From assembly GCA_910586295.1 (NCBI GenBank), contig CAJUGE010000018.1, positions 12,566 through 76,565 of the forward strand: DNA of 64,000 nucleotides, written 5' to 3'. Below the pieces are notes generated by a model. The model did no database searches, had not been told where the DNA came from, and saw only the letters and a list, made by a program, of their open reading frames with translations. This document shows positions 18,415 to 26,931 of this stretch, one piece after another. The DNA comes from an uncultured Bacilli bacterium. GTDB lineage: Bacteria; Bacillota_I; Bacilli_A; RF39; UBA660. The position numbers and the translations under genes were made by a program. Positions within the stretch are counted from its first letter, which is position 1. The number at the start of each line of letters is the position of its first letter.

Positions 18415-19353
18415 ATGAAGAAAATAGTAGAAGTAAAAGAATTAACAAAAGAATATAAAAACTTAAAAGCAGTAAACAACCTATCGTTTGAGGTGGAAAA
18501 AGGAGAAATATTAGGATTACTAGGCCCTAACGGAAGTGGTAAATCAACTACAATAAACTGTATTTTAGCACTTCTAAATTATCAAAAAGGTCTAATTAAA
18601 ATATTTGATAAACCTATGACACCAGAGGCATACGATATAAAAAGAAAAATAGGTGTAATATTTCAAGATGTAGCAGTATTTGATGAACTAAATGTTTATG
18701 ATAATATTGATTACTTTTGTGGCCTATACGTATCAGACAAACAAACAAGAAAGAAATATGTAAATGACGCTATAAAATTAGTAGGGCTAGAAGACTTTGA
18801 AAAGTTCTTGCCTAAGCAGTTATCTGGCGGACTACTTCGTAGACTTAATATTGCCTGTGGAATCGCACACAAACCAGAATTAATAATATTAGATGAACCC
18901 ACAGTAGCAGTAGATCCACAAAGTAGAAATAATATACTAAGTGGCATAAAAAAATTAAGAGATACAGGTGCCACAATAATCTATACAACCCATTACATGG
19001 AAGAAGTAGAAATACTTTGTGACAGAATAATAATATTAGATAAAGGAAGTGTAATAGCACAAGGAACTATTGATGAACTAAAACGTCTTGCAAAAATAGA
19101 AGAAAAAGTAACAGTAGAAGTAACAGACTTAGAAGAAAAATATGTGCATAAAATTTCAACATTCAAGAATGTAGAAAGCGTATCATATACTGGAACACTA
19201 CTTCTAATTACATACAAAAAAGGAAAAAACAACTTATTAGAACTAATGGATTATCTAAAATCAGAAGGCATAAAATATAACAAAATATTCTCAGAACGTC
19301 CATCATTAAACGATGTATTCTTAGAATTAACAGGTAAGGAACTTAGAGACTAA
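18415..19353 (+). CDS. ABC transporter ATP-binding protein (drug/lipid exporter type)
   Basis: This 312-residue nucleotide-binding subunit has Walker A LGPNGSGKST (about 34-43), a Q-loop IGVIFQDVAVF, the signature LSGGLLRRLNIA, Walker B LIILDEPTVAVDP and the switch His in YTTHYMEE. The C-terminal extension is typical of ABC-2 exporters of the DrrA/CcmA type. The stop overlaps the first permease start by one base. With the TetR regulator before it and two permeases after it, it most likely powers export of an antimicrobial or lipid-like compound. Confidence 0.93.
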   Translation: MKKIVEVKELTKEYKNLKAVNNLSFEVEKGEILGLLGPNGSGKSTTINCILALLNYQKGLIKIFDKPMTPEAYDIKRKIGVIFQDVAVFDELNVYDNIDYFCGLYVSDKQTRKKYVNDAIKLVGLEDFEKFLPKQLSGGLLRRLNIACGIAHKPELIILDEPTVAVDPQSRNNILSGIKKLRDTGATIIYTTHYMEEVEILCDRIIILDKGSVIAQGTIDELKRLAKIEEKVTVEVTDLEEKYVHKISTFKNVESVSYTGTLLLITYKKGKNNLLELMDYLKSEGIKYNKIFSERPSLNDVFLELTGKELRD

Positions 19354-20525
19354 TGTTTACACATAATTTAAAATACTCACTTAAAATACTATTTAAAAAT
19401 AAAACACTAATATTTTGGACATTTGCCTTCCCAATAATATTAGGAGTATTCTTTTATTTAGCATTCTCAAATATTGAAAAAACTGAAACATTTAGCAGTA
19501 TTCCAATCGCAGTTATAGAAAATGATACTTGGAATAATTCACTTACATACAAAGAAACAATAAAAGTTTTAAGTGACAAAAATAATGAAGATAGAATATT
19601 TAAAACAACATATATTAAAACAGAAAAAGAAGGACAAAAATTATTAAATGAAGATAATATAGTAGGATACTTAATAATTGATGACACACCAAAAATAATA
19701 ATCAAGAAAAATGGTACAAGCGAAACAATATTCAAACAAGTTATAGATGAAATACAAGAAAAAGAAAAAACAATAGAAAATTTAGTACAAATAGAAATAT
19801 CTAAAAACAAAGAAGAAAACATAGAAATGATATACAATCAAGTAATAACAAAAGTAATGAATTTATCTATAGAGGAAAACATAAAAGATGTATCATCTTC
19901 AAAGTTAAGTTATGTAGTTATAGAATACTATACTTTAATAGCGATGTCTTGTTTATATAGTGGAACCTTAGCAATGTGTATGGTAAATAAATGTCTAGCA
20001 AATATGTCAAGTAATGGTAAAAGAGTATCAGTGTCAAGTATAAGTAAAGGTAAATTGATTTTAGGAAGTCTAATATCTAGTTACATCGCAGCAATCATAG
20101 GACTTGCCTTATTGTTAATATTTACAACCCTAATTTTAAAAGTTGACTTTGGTAGCCACTTCGCTTTAATTATTCTTTTATCTTTAGTAGGTACATTATC
20201 TGGCTTATCATTAGGAACATTTACAAGTGTAATATGTAAATCTAATGAAAACACAAAAATAGGCATAATTATAGCAATCACTATGCTTGGATGTTTTTTG
20301 TCGGGCATGATGGGAATAACTATGAAATATATTATAGACAAAAATGTTCCAATAATAAATAAGATAAATCCTGCTTCCATGATAACAGATGGTTTTTACT
20401 CTTTATACTATTATGAAGGATTAGAAAGATATATTTTTAATATAATAAGTCTATTAATATTCTCATTCATATTATTATTTATATCATACTTAAACTTAAG
20501 GAGGCAAAGCTATGACAGTATTTAA
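19353..20525 (+). CDS. ABC-2 type permease, first subunit
   Basis: The 390-residue permease has one N-terminal membrane helix (about 16-38), a large extracellular domain (about 40-190) and five or six C-terminal helices with the usual ABC-2 layout (LYSGTLAMCMVNK, then SGMMGITMKYIID). It is translationally coupled to the ATPase upstream and overlaps the second permease by 14 bases. Confidence 0.88.
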   Translation: MFTHNLKYSLKILFKNKTLIFWTFAFPIILGVFFYLAFSNIEKTETFSSIPIAVIENDTWNNSLTYKETIKVLSDKNNEDRIFKTTYIKTEKEGQKLLNEDNIVGYLIIDDTPKIIIKKNGTSETIFKQVIDEIQEKEKTIENLVQIEISKNKEENIEMIYNQVITKVMNLSIEENIKDVSSSKLSYVVIEYYTLIAMSCLYSGTLAMCMVNKCLANMSSNGKRVSVSSISKGKLILGSLISSYIAAIIGLALLLIFTTLILKVDFGSHFALIILLSLVGTLSGLSLGTFTSVICKSNENTKIGIIIAITMLGCFLSGMMGITMKYIIDKNVPIINKINPASMITDGFYSLYYYEGLERYIFNIISLLIFSFILLFISYLNLRRQSYDSI

Positions 20526-21660
20526 AGCATACATAAAAGTATTGTTAAAAAGCAAATTCACAATACTATTATATACAGTTATGTTAGTAGTATTTGGTAT
20601 ACTTAATATGCAAATGAATGACACTGGAATGAACTACACTTCATCAAAAGCAGACGTACTTATAATAAATGATGATGAAAATAAAGGCGTAACAAAAAGT
20701 TTAATTGACTATATATCGTCAAACTCAAATATAATAGAAATAGAAAATGACAAAGAAAAAATAAGTGATGCACTATTCTATAGAGATGTTAATTTTATTA
20801 TTAATATTCCAAAAAACTTTAGAACTGATTTCCTAGAAGGAAAAAATCCACAAATAGAAATACAAAGAACAAACGACTACCCATCATACCTAGCATATAA
20901 CTTATTATCAAAATATATAGAAACTGCTGGTTACTATTTAGAATTTATAAACGATGAAAATCAAATAATAAAAAATACAGAAGAAACTCTAAAAACAAAT
21001 ACTAATGTAGAAATTTCTTCAAAATTAGATAATGATGGACTATCCAAAGCGAAAACATTCTTTAATTTCTCAAACTACACAATGCTATCAGGTTGTATAT
21101 TTATAATATGTCTCTTAATGACTGTGTTTAATAATGAAAAAATAAGTAAAAGAACAATAATTAGTAGCACTAACTACAAAGCCTTAAATAGAAAATTAAT
21201 GATATCTAATGGGCTCTTTGCTATAACACTATGGCTAATTTATGTAATATTAAGTTTTATTATTTTAAGAAAGCAGATGCTAAGCTTTCATGGTCTATTA
21301 TATATAATAAATTTATTTGTATTTACATTGACAACTTTATCTATATCATTTCTATTAGGCAAAATAACTAATAACAAAGAGGCAATAAATGGAATGGTAA
21401 ATGTAATAGCGCTAGGTTCAAGTTTTCTATGTGGTTCATTTGTACCGATAGAATACCTTCCTAAATTTGTAGTAAATATAGCACACTTACTGCCATCATA
21501 CTGGTTTATAATTTCGAATGGAAAAATAAGTACACTAGAATCATTTAACTTTGAAACACTAAAACCAATTCTATTTAATATGACTATATTAATAATATTT
21601 ATAATTATATTCACTATAATATCAAACATAATAACAAAGTATAAAAGAAAAATAGCATAG
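20512..21660 (+). CDS. ABC-2 type permease, second subunit
   Basis: The 382-residue protein has the same topology as its neighbour: an N-terminal helix, an extracellular domain (about 40-185) and C-terminal helices ending in FLCGSFVPIEYLPKF and a final membrane span. The start ATG 20512 is preceded by AGGAGGCAAAG and lies within the end of the first permease gene. The two permeases should form a heterodimer. Confidence 0.88.
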   Translation: MTVFKAYIKVLLKSKFTILLYTVMLVVFGILNMQMNDTGMNYTSSKADVLIINDDENKGVTKSLIDYISSNSNIIEIENDKEKISDALFYRDVNFIINIPKNFRTDFLEGKNPQIEIQRTNDYPSYLAYNLLSKYIETAGYYLEFINDENQIIKNTEETLKTNTNVEISSKLDNDGLSKAKTFFNFSNYTMLSGCIFIICLLMTVFNNEKISKRTIISSTNYKALNRKLMISNGLFAITLWLIYVILSFIILRKQMLSFHGLLYIINLFVFTLTTLSISFLLGKITNNKEAINGMVNVIALGSSFLCGSFVPIEYLPKFVVNIAHLLPSYWFIISNGKISTLESFNFETLKPILFNMTILIIFIIIFTIISNIITKYKRKIA

Positions 21661-21757
21661 ATTAACATCATCTTAACATAAAACAACAAAATTTTACTTT
21701 TGTCTATTGATAAAACATCTTTAATAATATAAACTTAATATATGGAAGGATGGTAAA

Positions 21758-22141
21758 ATGAAAGAAAAAAAGAAGAGTGGATTAGGTAAAGTTGTAGCAG
21801 GTGCCGCAATTGGAGTAGGACTTGGTGTATTATTCGCACCTAAAAGTGGTAAAGAAACTAGAAACGATATCAAAGAAAAAGTAAAAACACTAACATCAAA
21901 AGAATATCAAGATGAATTTAAAAGAAAAGTTAAAGAATTAGAGAGTGAGATTAAATCACTAGATAAAGAAAAAGTTTTAAATATTGCTAAGAAAAAATCT
22001 GCTGAATTAAAAGAAAAAGCAGAAGAACTAATTGAAATGGCAAAAGCAAAAAGTGATGCAGCATTAGAAAAAACGGCAAATAACTTAAAACAAAAAGCAA
22101 TAAAGACTGCCGAAATGGTAATAGCAAAATTAGAAGATTAA
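21758..22141 (+). CDS. YtxH-domain protein
   Basis: The 127-residue protein starts with a basic stretch and the YtxH signature: a short glycine-rich membrane helix VVAGAAIGVGLGVLFAPKSG, then KETRNDIKEKV. The rest is a long amphipathic Lys/Glu/Ala helix. YtxH proteins are small membrane-associated, often stress-induced proteins of unclear function. It is followed by its own terminator. Confidence 0.85.
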   Translation: MKEKKKSGLGKVVAGAAIGVGLGVLFAPKSGKETRNDIKEKVKTLTSKEYQDEFKRKVKELESEIKSLDKEKVLNIAKKKSAELKEKAEELIEMAKAKSDAALEKTANNLKQKAIKTAEMVIAKLED

Positions 22142-22148
22142 TAAAAAT

Positions 22149-22182
22149 AAGTTAGAGTTATATTATGAATCTAACTTTTTTC
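22149..22182 (+). terminator. Rho-independent terminator after the YtxH gene
   Basis: AAGTTAGA at 22149-22156 pairs with TCTAACTT at 22170-22177, followed by T6. Confidence 0.82.
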
Positions 22183-22213
22183 TTTGCTCTTATTCAAATA
22201 ACAAAAGCAAATG

Positions 22214-22244
22214 TTGACACGGGGGGGGTATTAAATGCTATAAT
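22214..22244 (+). promoter_or_regulatory. Promoter with a G8 tract in its spacer (possible phase-variable switch)
   Basis: A perfect -35 TTGACA (22214-22219) and a perfect -10 TATAAT (22239-22244) are 19 bases apart, two more than optimal. The spacer holds eight consecutive G (22221-22228), exceptional in DNA this AT-rich. Slipped-strand gain or loss of G would move the boxes relative to each other and switch expression of the zinc-ribbon membrane protein downstream. Confidence 0.75.
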
Positions 22245-22285
22245 CTAAAATATAAAGTATAATTTTATAGGAAAGAGGTAAAACA

Positions 22286-23656
22286 ATGAAGTTAACGAAA
22301 ATAAAATGTGATAGTTGCGGTGCGCCACTAGAAGAGAAAGACTTAAAGAAAATGCACTGTAGTTTTTGTGGAGCAGAAATATTAATTGATGATGATGCAA
22401 CAAAACTTAAGAGAATAGAAGAAGCAAAATTAGAATCACGCAAACAAAATCATGAACAAGACTTAAAAGAAAAAAGAGACTTTGAAGAACTAAATAGAGT
22501 AGAAAACTTTAAAAAAAGTAAATTCAGTAAAGTATTATTAGTTTTTGCAGCAATATGTGGACTAATAACATTTACTAGAAGTTTTGATTTTTGTAGTATA
22601 ATTTCTTTAATTCAAGCACTACTATTTTTAACATCATGGTTAATGGGAATGCAAATTATAAAGGAGCCAGTAAACAAATTACACATAATTCTAGCCATCA
22701 TAGCCTTCGCATTAATTATACCGTTTGCAAGCATAGGAAATAACGATACAACTTATGATACAAAGCCTATAAATATTGACATATCACAAATCGAATTAAA
22801 AGAAAAATTTCCAGAACCAGAAGAACTATATGGAAGGCTTGAAACAAATAGAAAAGATTTATTAATGATAGAAATATGTAATGTTGAAAAAAACGAATTT
22901 AAAGATTACATAAATAAAAATGTTCAAGACGCAGGCTATAAAGTAGACTTAGAGTATGTTGACTGGGACAATGTATATGGTGCTTACGACAATGAAGGTT
23001 ATAATATAAGAATAATATACGATAACAAAGACAAAGAAATGCATATAACATTATCTGCACCTGAAAAAATGGAAAATATTGAATGGCCAAATACTGGATT
23101 AGGAAGCTTACTTCCAATACCTAAATCTCTATATGCTAATATTTCTTGGAACAATAGCGAAACTTTCATAGTACACATAGGAAATACTCCATTAGAAGAA
23201 TACAATAACTATGTTAAAGAATGTGAAAATAAAGGTTACACAATTGATTTTAGCAAAGATAAAAAATATTTCTCAGCAAAAAACAGTGATGGTTACGAAT
23301 TGCACTTAAGATACTTAGGTGGAAACATTATGGAAATATCTTTAAAATCTTCTGGAGATTATAAAGAACCATCAAATAATAATGACACAGGATTAAGCAG
23401 CTCATTTAAACAAAGTATGGATAGTTACGAAGCATTTATAGATGAATATATAGAATTTATGACAAAATATACTGCTAGTAATGGTTCAGACTTAGAATTG
23501 TTAAAAGATTATGGAACATACTTACAAAAATACACAGAAGCTTTAAATGACTTTGAAAAATGGGAAGGCAAAGACTTAACTGAAGAAGAAACAAATTACT
23601 ATCTAGAAGTACAAATGAGAATAAACAAAAAATTAATATCTGCTTCTCTAAGTTAA
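22286..23656 (+). CDS. Zinc-ribbon membrane protein with DUF6591-like C-terminal domain
   Basis: The 456-residue protein begins with a zinc ribbon (CDSCGAPLEEKDLKKMHCSFCG, shown by the two CxxC pairs at about 9-12 and 27-30), a charged helix, and two or three membrane helices (about 85-155). The outer part holds two similar domains (about 190-265 and 285-355), each with a D/E-E-Y/F-x-x-Y-x-x-x-x-x-x-x-G-Y pattern, and a helical C-terminal domain resembling DUF6591. The ribosome binding site is GAAAGAGG. Function is unknown; the layout suggests an outward sensor. Expression may be phase-variable through the G8 promoter. Confidence 0.75.
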   Translation: MKLTKIKCDSCGAPLEEKDLKKMHCSFCGAEILIDDDATKLKRIEEAKLESRKQNHEQDLKEKRDFEELNRVENFKKSKFSKVLLVFAAICGLITFTRSFDFCSIISLIQALLFLTSWLMGMQIIKEPVNKLHIILAIIAFALIIPFASIGNNDTTYDTKPINIDISQIELKEKFPEPEELYGRLETNRKDLLMIEICNVEKNEFKDYINKNVQDAGYKVDLEYVDWDNVYGAYDNEGYNIRIIYDNKDKEMHITLSAPEKMENIEWPNTGLGSLLPIPKSLYANISWNNSETFIVHIGNTPLEEYNNYVKECENKGYTIDFSKDKKYFSAKNSDGYELHLRYLGGNIMEISLKSSGDYKEPSNNNDTGLSSSFKQSMDSYEAFIDEYIEFMTKYTASNGSDLELLKDYGTYLQKYTEALNDFEKWEGKDLTEEETNYYLEVQMRINKKLISASLS

Positions 23657-23664
23657 ACACATAT

Positions 23665-23701
23665 AAAGACTCATTAGAATATAAAAATAATGAGTCTTTT
23701 G
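23665..23701 (+). terminator. Strong Rho-independent terminator
   Basis: AAAGACTCATTA at 23665-23676 pairs perfectly over 12 bases with TAATGAGTCTTT at 23688-23699. It starts 8 bases after the stop codon. Confidence 0.88.
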
Positions 23702-23874
23702 CTATACTATTTCTTCTCTAATTTTATTAGATTCATTATTAAAAATTGTGATAAAATATTTACAGAAAATGATAAAATTATAAGTAAATAAAATATATCA
23801 AAGAGAAGAACATTATTTACATTTAAATAATGCATATTAAAAAAATTGTTATACTCTATTTCTCATTAGCGTGT

Positions 23875-23880
23875 TATAAT
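23875..23880 (+). promoter_or_regulatory. -10 box of the P-type ATPase gene
   Basis: TATAAT at 23875-23880 lies 26 bases before the start codon. No convincing -35 is seen at 16-18 bases upstream, so this is only a partial promoter. The stretch 23702-23874 is otherwise featureless. Confidence 0.45.
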
Positions 23881-23906
23881 TTATACTAGGAGTTAGGTGA
23901 AGTAAA

Positions 23907-26288
23907 ATGAGCAGAAAAACTAAAACAAACATAAAACAAGGTCTTACAAAAAAAGAAGTGCAAGAAAGAATAGCAAAAAATCAAATTAACTATGATACAC
24001 TTCCAAAAACAAAAACAATAAAACTAATAATAAAATCAAATTTCTTCACATACTTCAACATGCTTAACATTACTCTAGGTCTATGTGTATTCTTAGCAGG
24101 ATTATTTAACAATGCTTTATATGAAGGAATTAAAAATTGTCTGTTTATGGGCGTAATATTCACAAACTCAGTAATAAGTATAGTAGAAGAAATAATATCA
24201 AAAAAAATTATAGATAAACTTAGTGTACTAACAGAAAGTAAAGTTATGGTACTAAGAGACAGTAAATACTCTGAAAAAGAAATAAATGAATTAGTATTGG
24301 ACGACATAATAGAACTAAAAAGTGGACATCAAATAGTATGTGACAGTATAGTAAGAAGCGGAATAGTAGAAGTCAATGAATCTTTAATAACTGGAGAAAG
24401 CGACGCCATTACAAAAAAAGCAGGAGATACATTATTGAGTGGAAGTTTTATAGTAAGTGGATCTTGCTTAGCACAAGTCATACATGTGGCAGAAGAAAAC
24501 TATGTAAGTGTAATATCAAAAGAAGCGAAATACGTAAAAAAGACACCATCACTCATAATGTCATCTTTTGAAAAAATACTAAAAATTATTTCGTTTATGA
24601 TTATACCATTAGGAATTATGCTATTTTTAACACAAATGAAAGTAACGAATGGAGAAATAACAAGTTCTGTATTTTCTAGCACTGCAGGAGTTATAGGGAT
24701 GATTCCAGAAGGTTTAATACTTCTAACAACTTCTGTCATGGCAGTAAGCGTAATGAGACTAAGCAAATATAAAGTCCTAGTTCAAGGGTTAAGTGCAGTT
24801 GAAACCCTTGCCAGAACAGATGTAATATGTTTAGACAAAACTGGAACTTTAACAGAAGGAAAAATGACTTTGAAAAAAGTAATACCTTATAAAGATGTAA
24901 AAAAGCAAGATATTACAGAAATATTAAATGCTTTATCGTATTGCATGACAGATTCTAATGCAACTATGGAAGCAATTAAAGAAAAATATAACGAAGAAAC
25001 GTCTTGGGAATTAATAGAAGAAATACCATTTTCAAGTTCAAGAAAATTTTCATGTCTTTCATTTCAAAAAAAAGGTGCTTTCTACTTAGGCGCTCCTGAA
25101 ATCTTATTCAAAAATAACAAAGAAATAACAAAACTCACAGAAAAATATCAAAAAAAATATAGAGTCTTAGTATTAGCAAAATCCAGAGTTTGTGATTTTA
25201 CACCAAAAAATCTTAAACCATTAGCTATTATTTTGATTGAAGACATAATTAGACCTTCTGCTGAATCTACTTTAAAATACTTTAGAAAACAGGGAATAGA
25301 AGTAAAAATAATAAGCGGAGACAACATAGATACAGTCACAAGAATAAGTGAAATATGTGGACTTAAAGATATAAAAGGAATAGATACTAGCATAATAAAA
25401 GAAGAAAGTCTTTCGAATGTTGTAGACGAATATAATGTTTTTGCGCGTGTAACTCCAACAGGTAAAAAAATTATAATAAGTAGCCTTCAGAAAAAAGGTC
25501 ATATAGTTGGAATGACAGGAGACGGAGTGAATGATGTATTGGCTCTTAAACAAAGTGATTGCAGTATTGCGCTAGGTAATGGAGCAGATTCTACTAGAAG
25601 TGTAAGCTCATTGATATTACTTGATGGGAACTTTGACTCCTTGCCAAAAGTAATTGATGAAGGAAGAAGAACAATAAATAACATAGAACGCTCTGCTTCA
25701 CTTCTATTAATGAAAACAATATACACAATACTATTAATACTATTTAGTATAATATCAAAATCAGAATACTTCTTTGTTCCTATACAATTAACTTTAATAA
25801 CAGGAGTAACTATAGGTATTCCATCATTTATACTAGCCTTAGAACCTAATCATGACTTAGTAACTGGTAACTTTTTAATAAAAATTTTAAATAAAAGCAT
25901 TCCAGTCGCGCTCACTGTAGTAACAAACGTGATGATAGTAACATTATTTGGGCATTGTCTAAACTTTAGTAGTGAAGTCACAAGTACAATGTCTGTGATA
26001 CTAACGACAATGACGGGATTTATCTTTTTAATTAAACTTTGTAAGCCATATAACTTTCTTAGGGTAACTCTAATAACTTTTCTAATATCTTTGTTCTTAT
26101 TTGCTTGTTTCTTCTATAATGAACTATTTAATATATGTAAACTAACACTTGATCATTTAGTCGTACTTACAATGTTAACGCTTGCTTCTATATTTGTATA
26201 TATAGTTTTAGAAGAACTAAGCAACTATCTTTTAGACAGTTATAATAAAAGAAATACTAAAAAAAGCAGAAAAACAAAAAAGTTTTAA
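23907..26288 (+). CDS. CtpE-like P-type cation-transporting ATPase
   Basis: The 793-residue pump has the actuator loop ITGESD (about 160), the phosphorylation site CLDKTGTLTEG (Asp at about 311), the hinge MTGDGVNDVLALKQSD (about 535-550), and about ten membrane helices. The membrane stretch IPEGLILLTTSVMAVSV, then YKVLVQGLSAVETLARTDV, matches the CtpE subgroup, linked in mycobacteria to calcium uptake. Ca2+ or another divalent cation is therefore a reasonable but unproved substrate. ATG 23907 lies 13 bases after TAGGAG. Confidence 0.88.
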   Translation: MSRKTKTNIKQGLTKKEVQERIAKNQINYDTLPKTKTIKLIIKSNFFTYFNMLNITLGLCVFLAGLFNNALYEGIKNCLFMGVIFTNSVISIVEEIISKKIIDKLSVLTESKVMVLRDSKYSEKEINELVLDDIIELKSGHQIVCDSIVRSGIVEVNESLITGESDAITKKAGDTLLSGSFIVSGSCLAQVIHVAEENYVSVISKEAKYVKKTPSLIMSSFEKILKIISFMIIPLGIMLFLTQMKVTNGEITSSVFSSTAGVIGMIPEGLILLTTSVMAVSVMRLSKYKVLVQGLSAVETLARTDVICLDKTGTLTEGKMTLKKVIPYKDVKKQDITEILNALSYCMTDSNATMEAIKEKYNEETSWELIEEIPFSSSRKFSCLSFQKKGAFYLGAPEILFKNNKEITKLTEKYQKKYRVLVLAKSRVCDFTPKNLKPLAIILIEDIIRPSAESTLKYFRKQGIEVKIISGDNIDTVTRISEICGLKDIKGIDTSIIKEESLSNVVDEYNVFARVTPTGKKIIISSLQKKGHIVGMTGDGVNDVLALKQSDCSIALGNGADSTRSVSSLILLDGNFDSLPKVIDEGRRTINNIERSASLLLMKTIYTILLILFSIISKSEYFFVPIQLTLITGVTIGIPSFILALEPNHDLVTGNFLIKILNKSIPVALTVVTNVMIVTLFGHCLNFSSEVTSTMSVILTTMTGFIFLIKLCKPYNFLRVTLITFLISLFLFACFFYNELFNICKLTLDHLVVLTMLTLASIFVYIVLEELSNYLLDSYNKRNTKKSRKTKKF

Positions 26289-26441
26289 CATTTCAAAGTT
26301 AAAATTTGACAAAGAAGAAATACCATCAGTAGTACTCATTAATAATAAATACACTTAGAAATATATCTAATAATACACAAATGTTGATGATTTTTATTAT
26401 TAATTTTGATACAATATATTTGGATAATATTGAAAAACTGA

Positions 26442-26603
26442 AAGTATTCATTTGTTTTGAGTCCGTATAACTTCAACTGGAATAGTAGCACTAGTAACAA
26501 CGCGAACGTGTTCATTGTGCACGGTTCTAGTAATCCTGGCAACTTGAACAACACGAATGTCAACAATAGTAGTGGCGTCGTTCGTCCAGTAATTTCTCTT
26601 TGA
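26442..26603 (+). pseudogene. Fragment of a surface protein with a variable-region-like, Asn-rich C-terminal module
   Basis: An open stretch with no start codon encodes a module running from SFVLSPYNFNWNSSTSNN to NNTNVNNSSGVVRPVISL and a TGA stop. It matches the end of the fragment at 34306-34656 (FWTMTPGDF ... FVRPVISLKK), a C-terminal module like those ending many surface proteins of gut Bacilli (compare DUF6273). It is Asn-rich, uses many AAC codons and codons ending in C, and is visibly richer in G and C than the DNA around it, as expected of a diversity-generating retroelement variable or template repeat. No reverse transcriptase is in the window. The rest of the 26289-26789 gap shows only a weak hairpin (26283-26304). 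Confidence 0.6.
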
Positions 26604-26789
26604 TAATTAGTGTATTCATAACGAGAGTTATAGTAGAATATGCTTTAGAGAAACAAATATTATTCAATGCTTATGCAAAATATTCAAACTTACTAAATTA
26701 TCTGATTTTAGTACAATTATTGGAATAAATCATTTAATTTAGTTTTTGTTTAGGACAAATTTTACTACTTTTTTCATATTTTAGTTTAC

Positions 26790-26819
26790 TTTACATATAA
26801 TAGTGTGTTAAAATATATT
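26790..26819 (+). promoter_or_regulatory. Promoter of rpsB-tsf
   Basis: A -35 TTTACA (26790-26795) and -10 TATATT (26814-26819) are 18 bases apart, placing the transcript start at about 26826, directly before the pseudoknot leader. Confidence 0.55.
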
Positions 26820-26826
26820 CGGCTTT

Positions 26827-26866
26827 AAGAAATAAGCACTTTTGTGGATTTCTTTTACTAGTGCTT
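26827..26866 (+). ncRNA. Pseudoknot in the rpsB 5' leader (candidate S2 autoregulatory RNA)
   Basis: AAGAAAT (26827-26833) pairs with ATTTCTT (26848-26854), and the adjacent AAGCACT (26834-26840) pairs with AGTGCTT (26860-26866). The two 7-bp helices interleave, which defines an H-type pseudoknot at the start of the predicted transcript, about 65 bases before the rpsB start. Ribosomal protein operons are often controlled by the protein binding its own leader; that role is inferred. Confidence 0.5.
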
Positions 26867-26931
26867 AACAATAGTTAGGTGTAAAGGTTTAGAAGCAAAA
26901 GGATGTAATAACGAAAGGAAGAGTGAAAAAT

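Noticed and set aside
22221..22228. G8 tract as a simple sequencing artefact
   Set aside because: It cannot be excluded, but its place between two perfect promoter boxes makes biological meaning more likely; kept as a finding.
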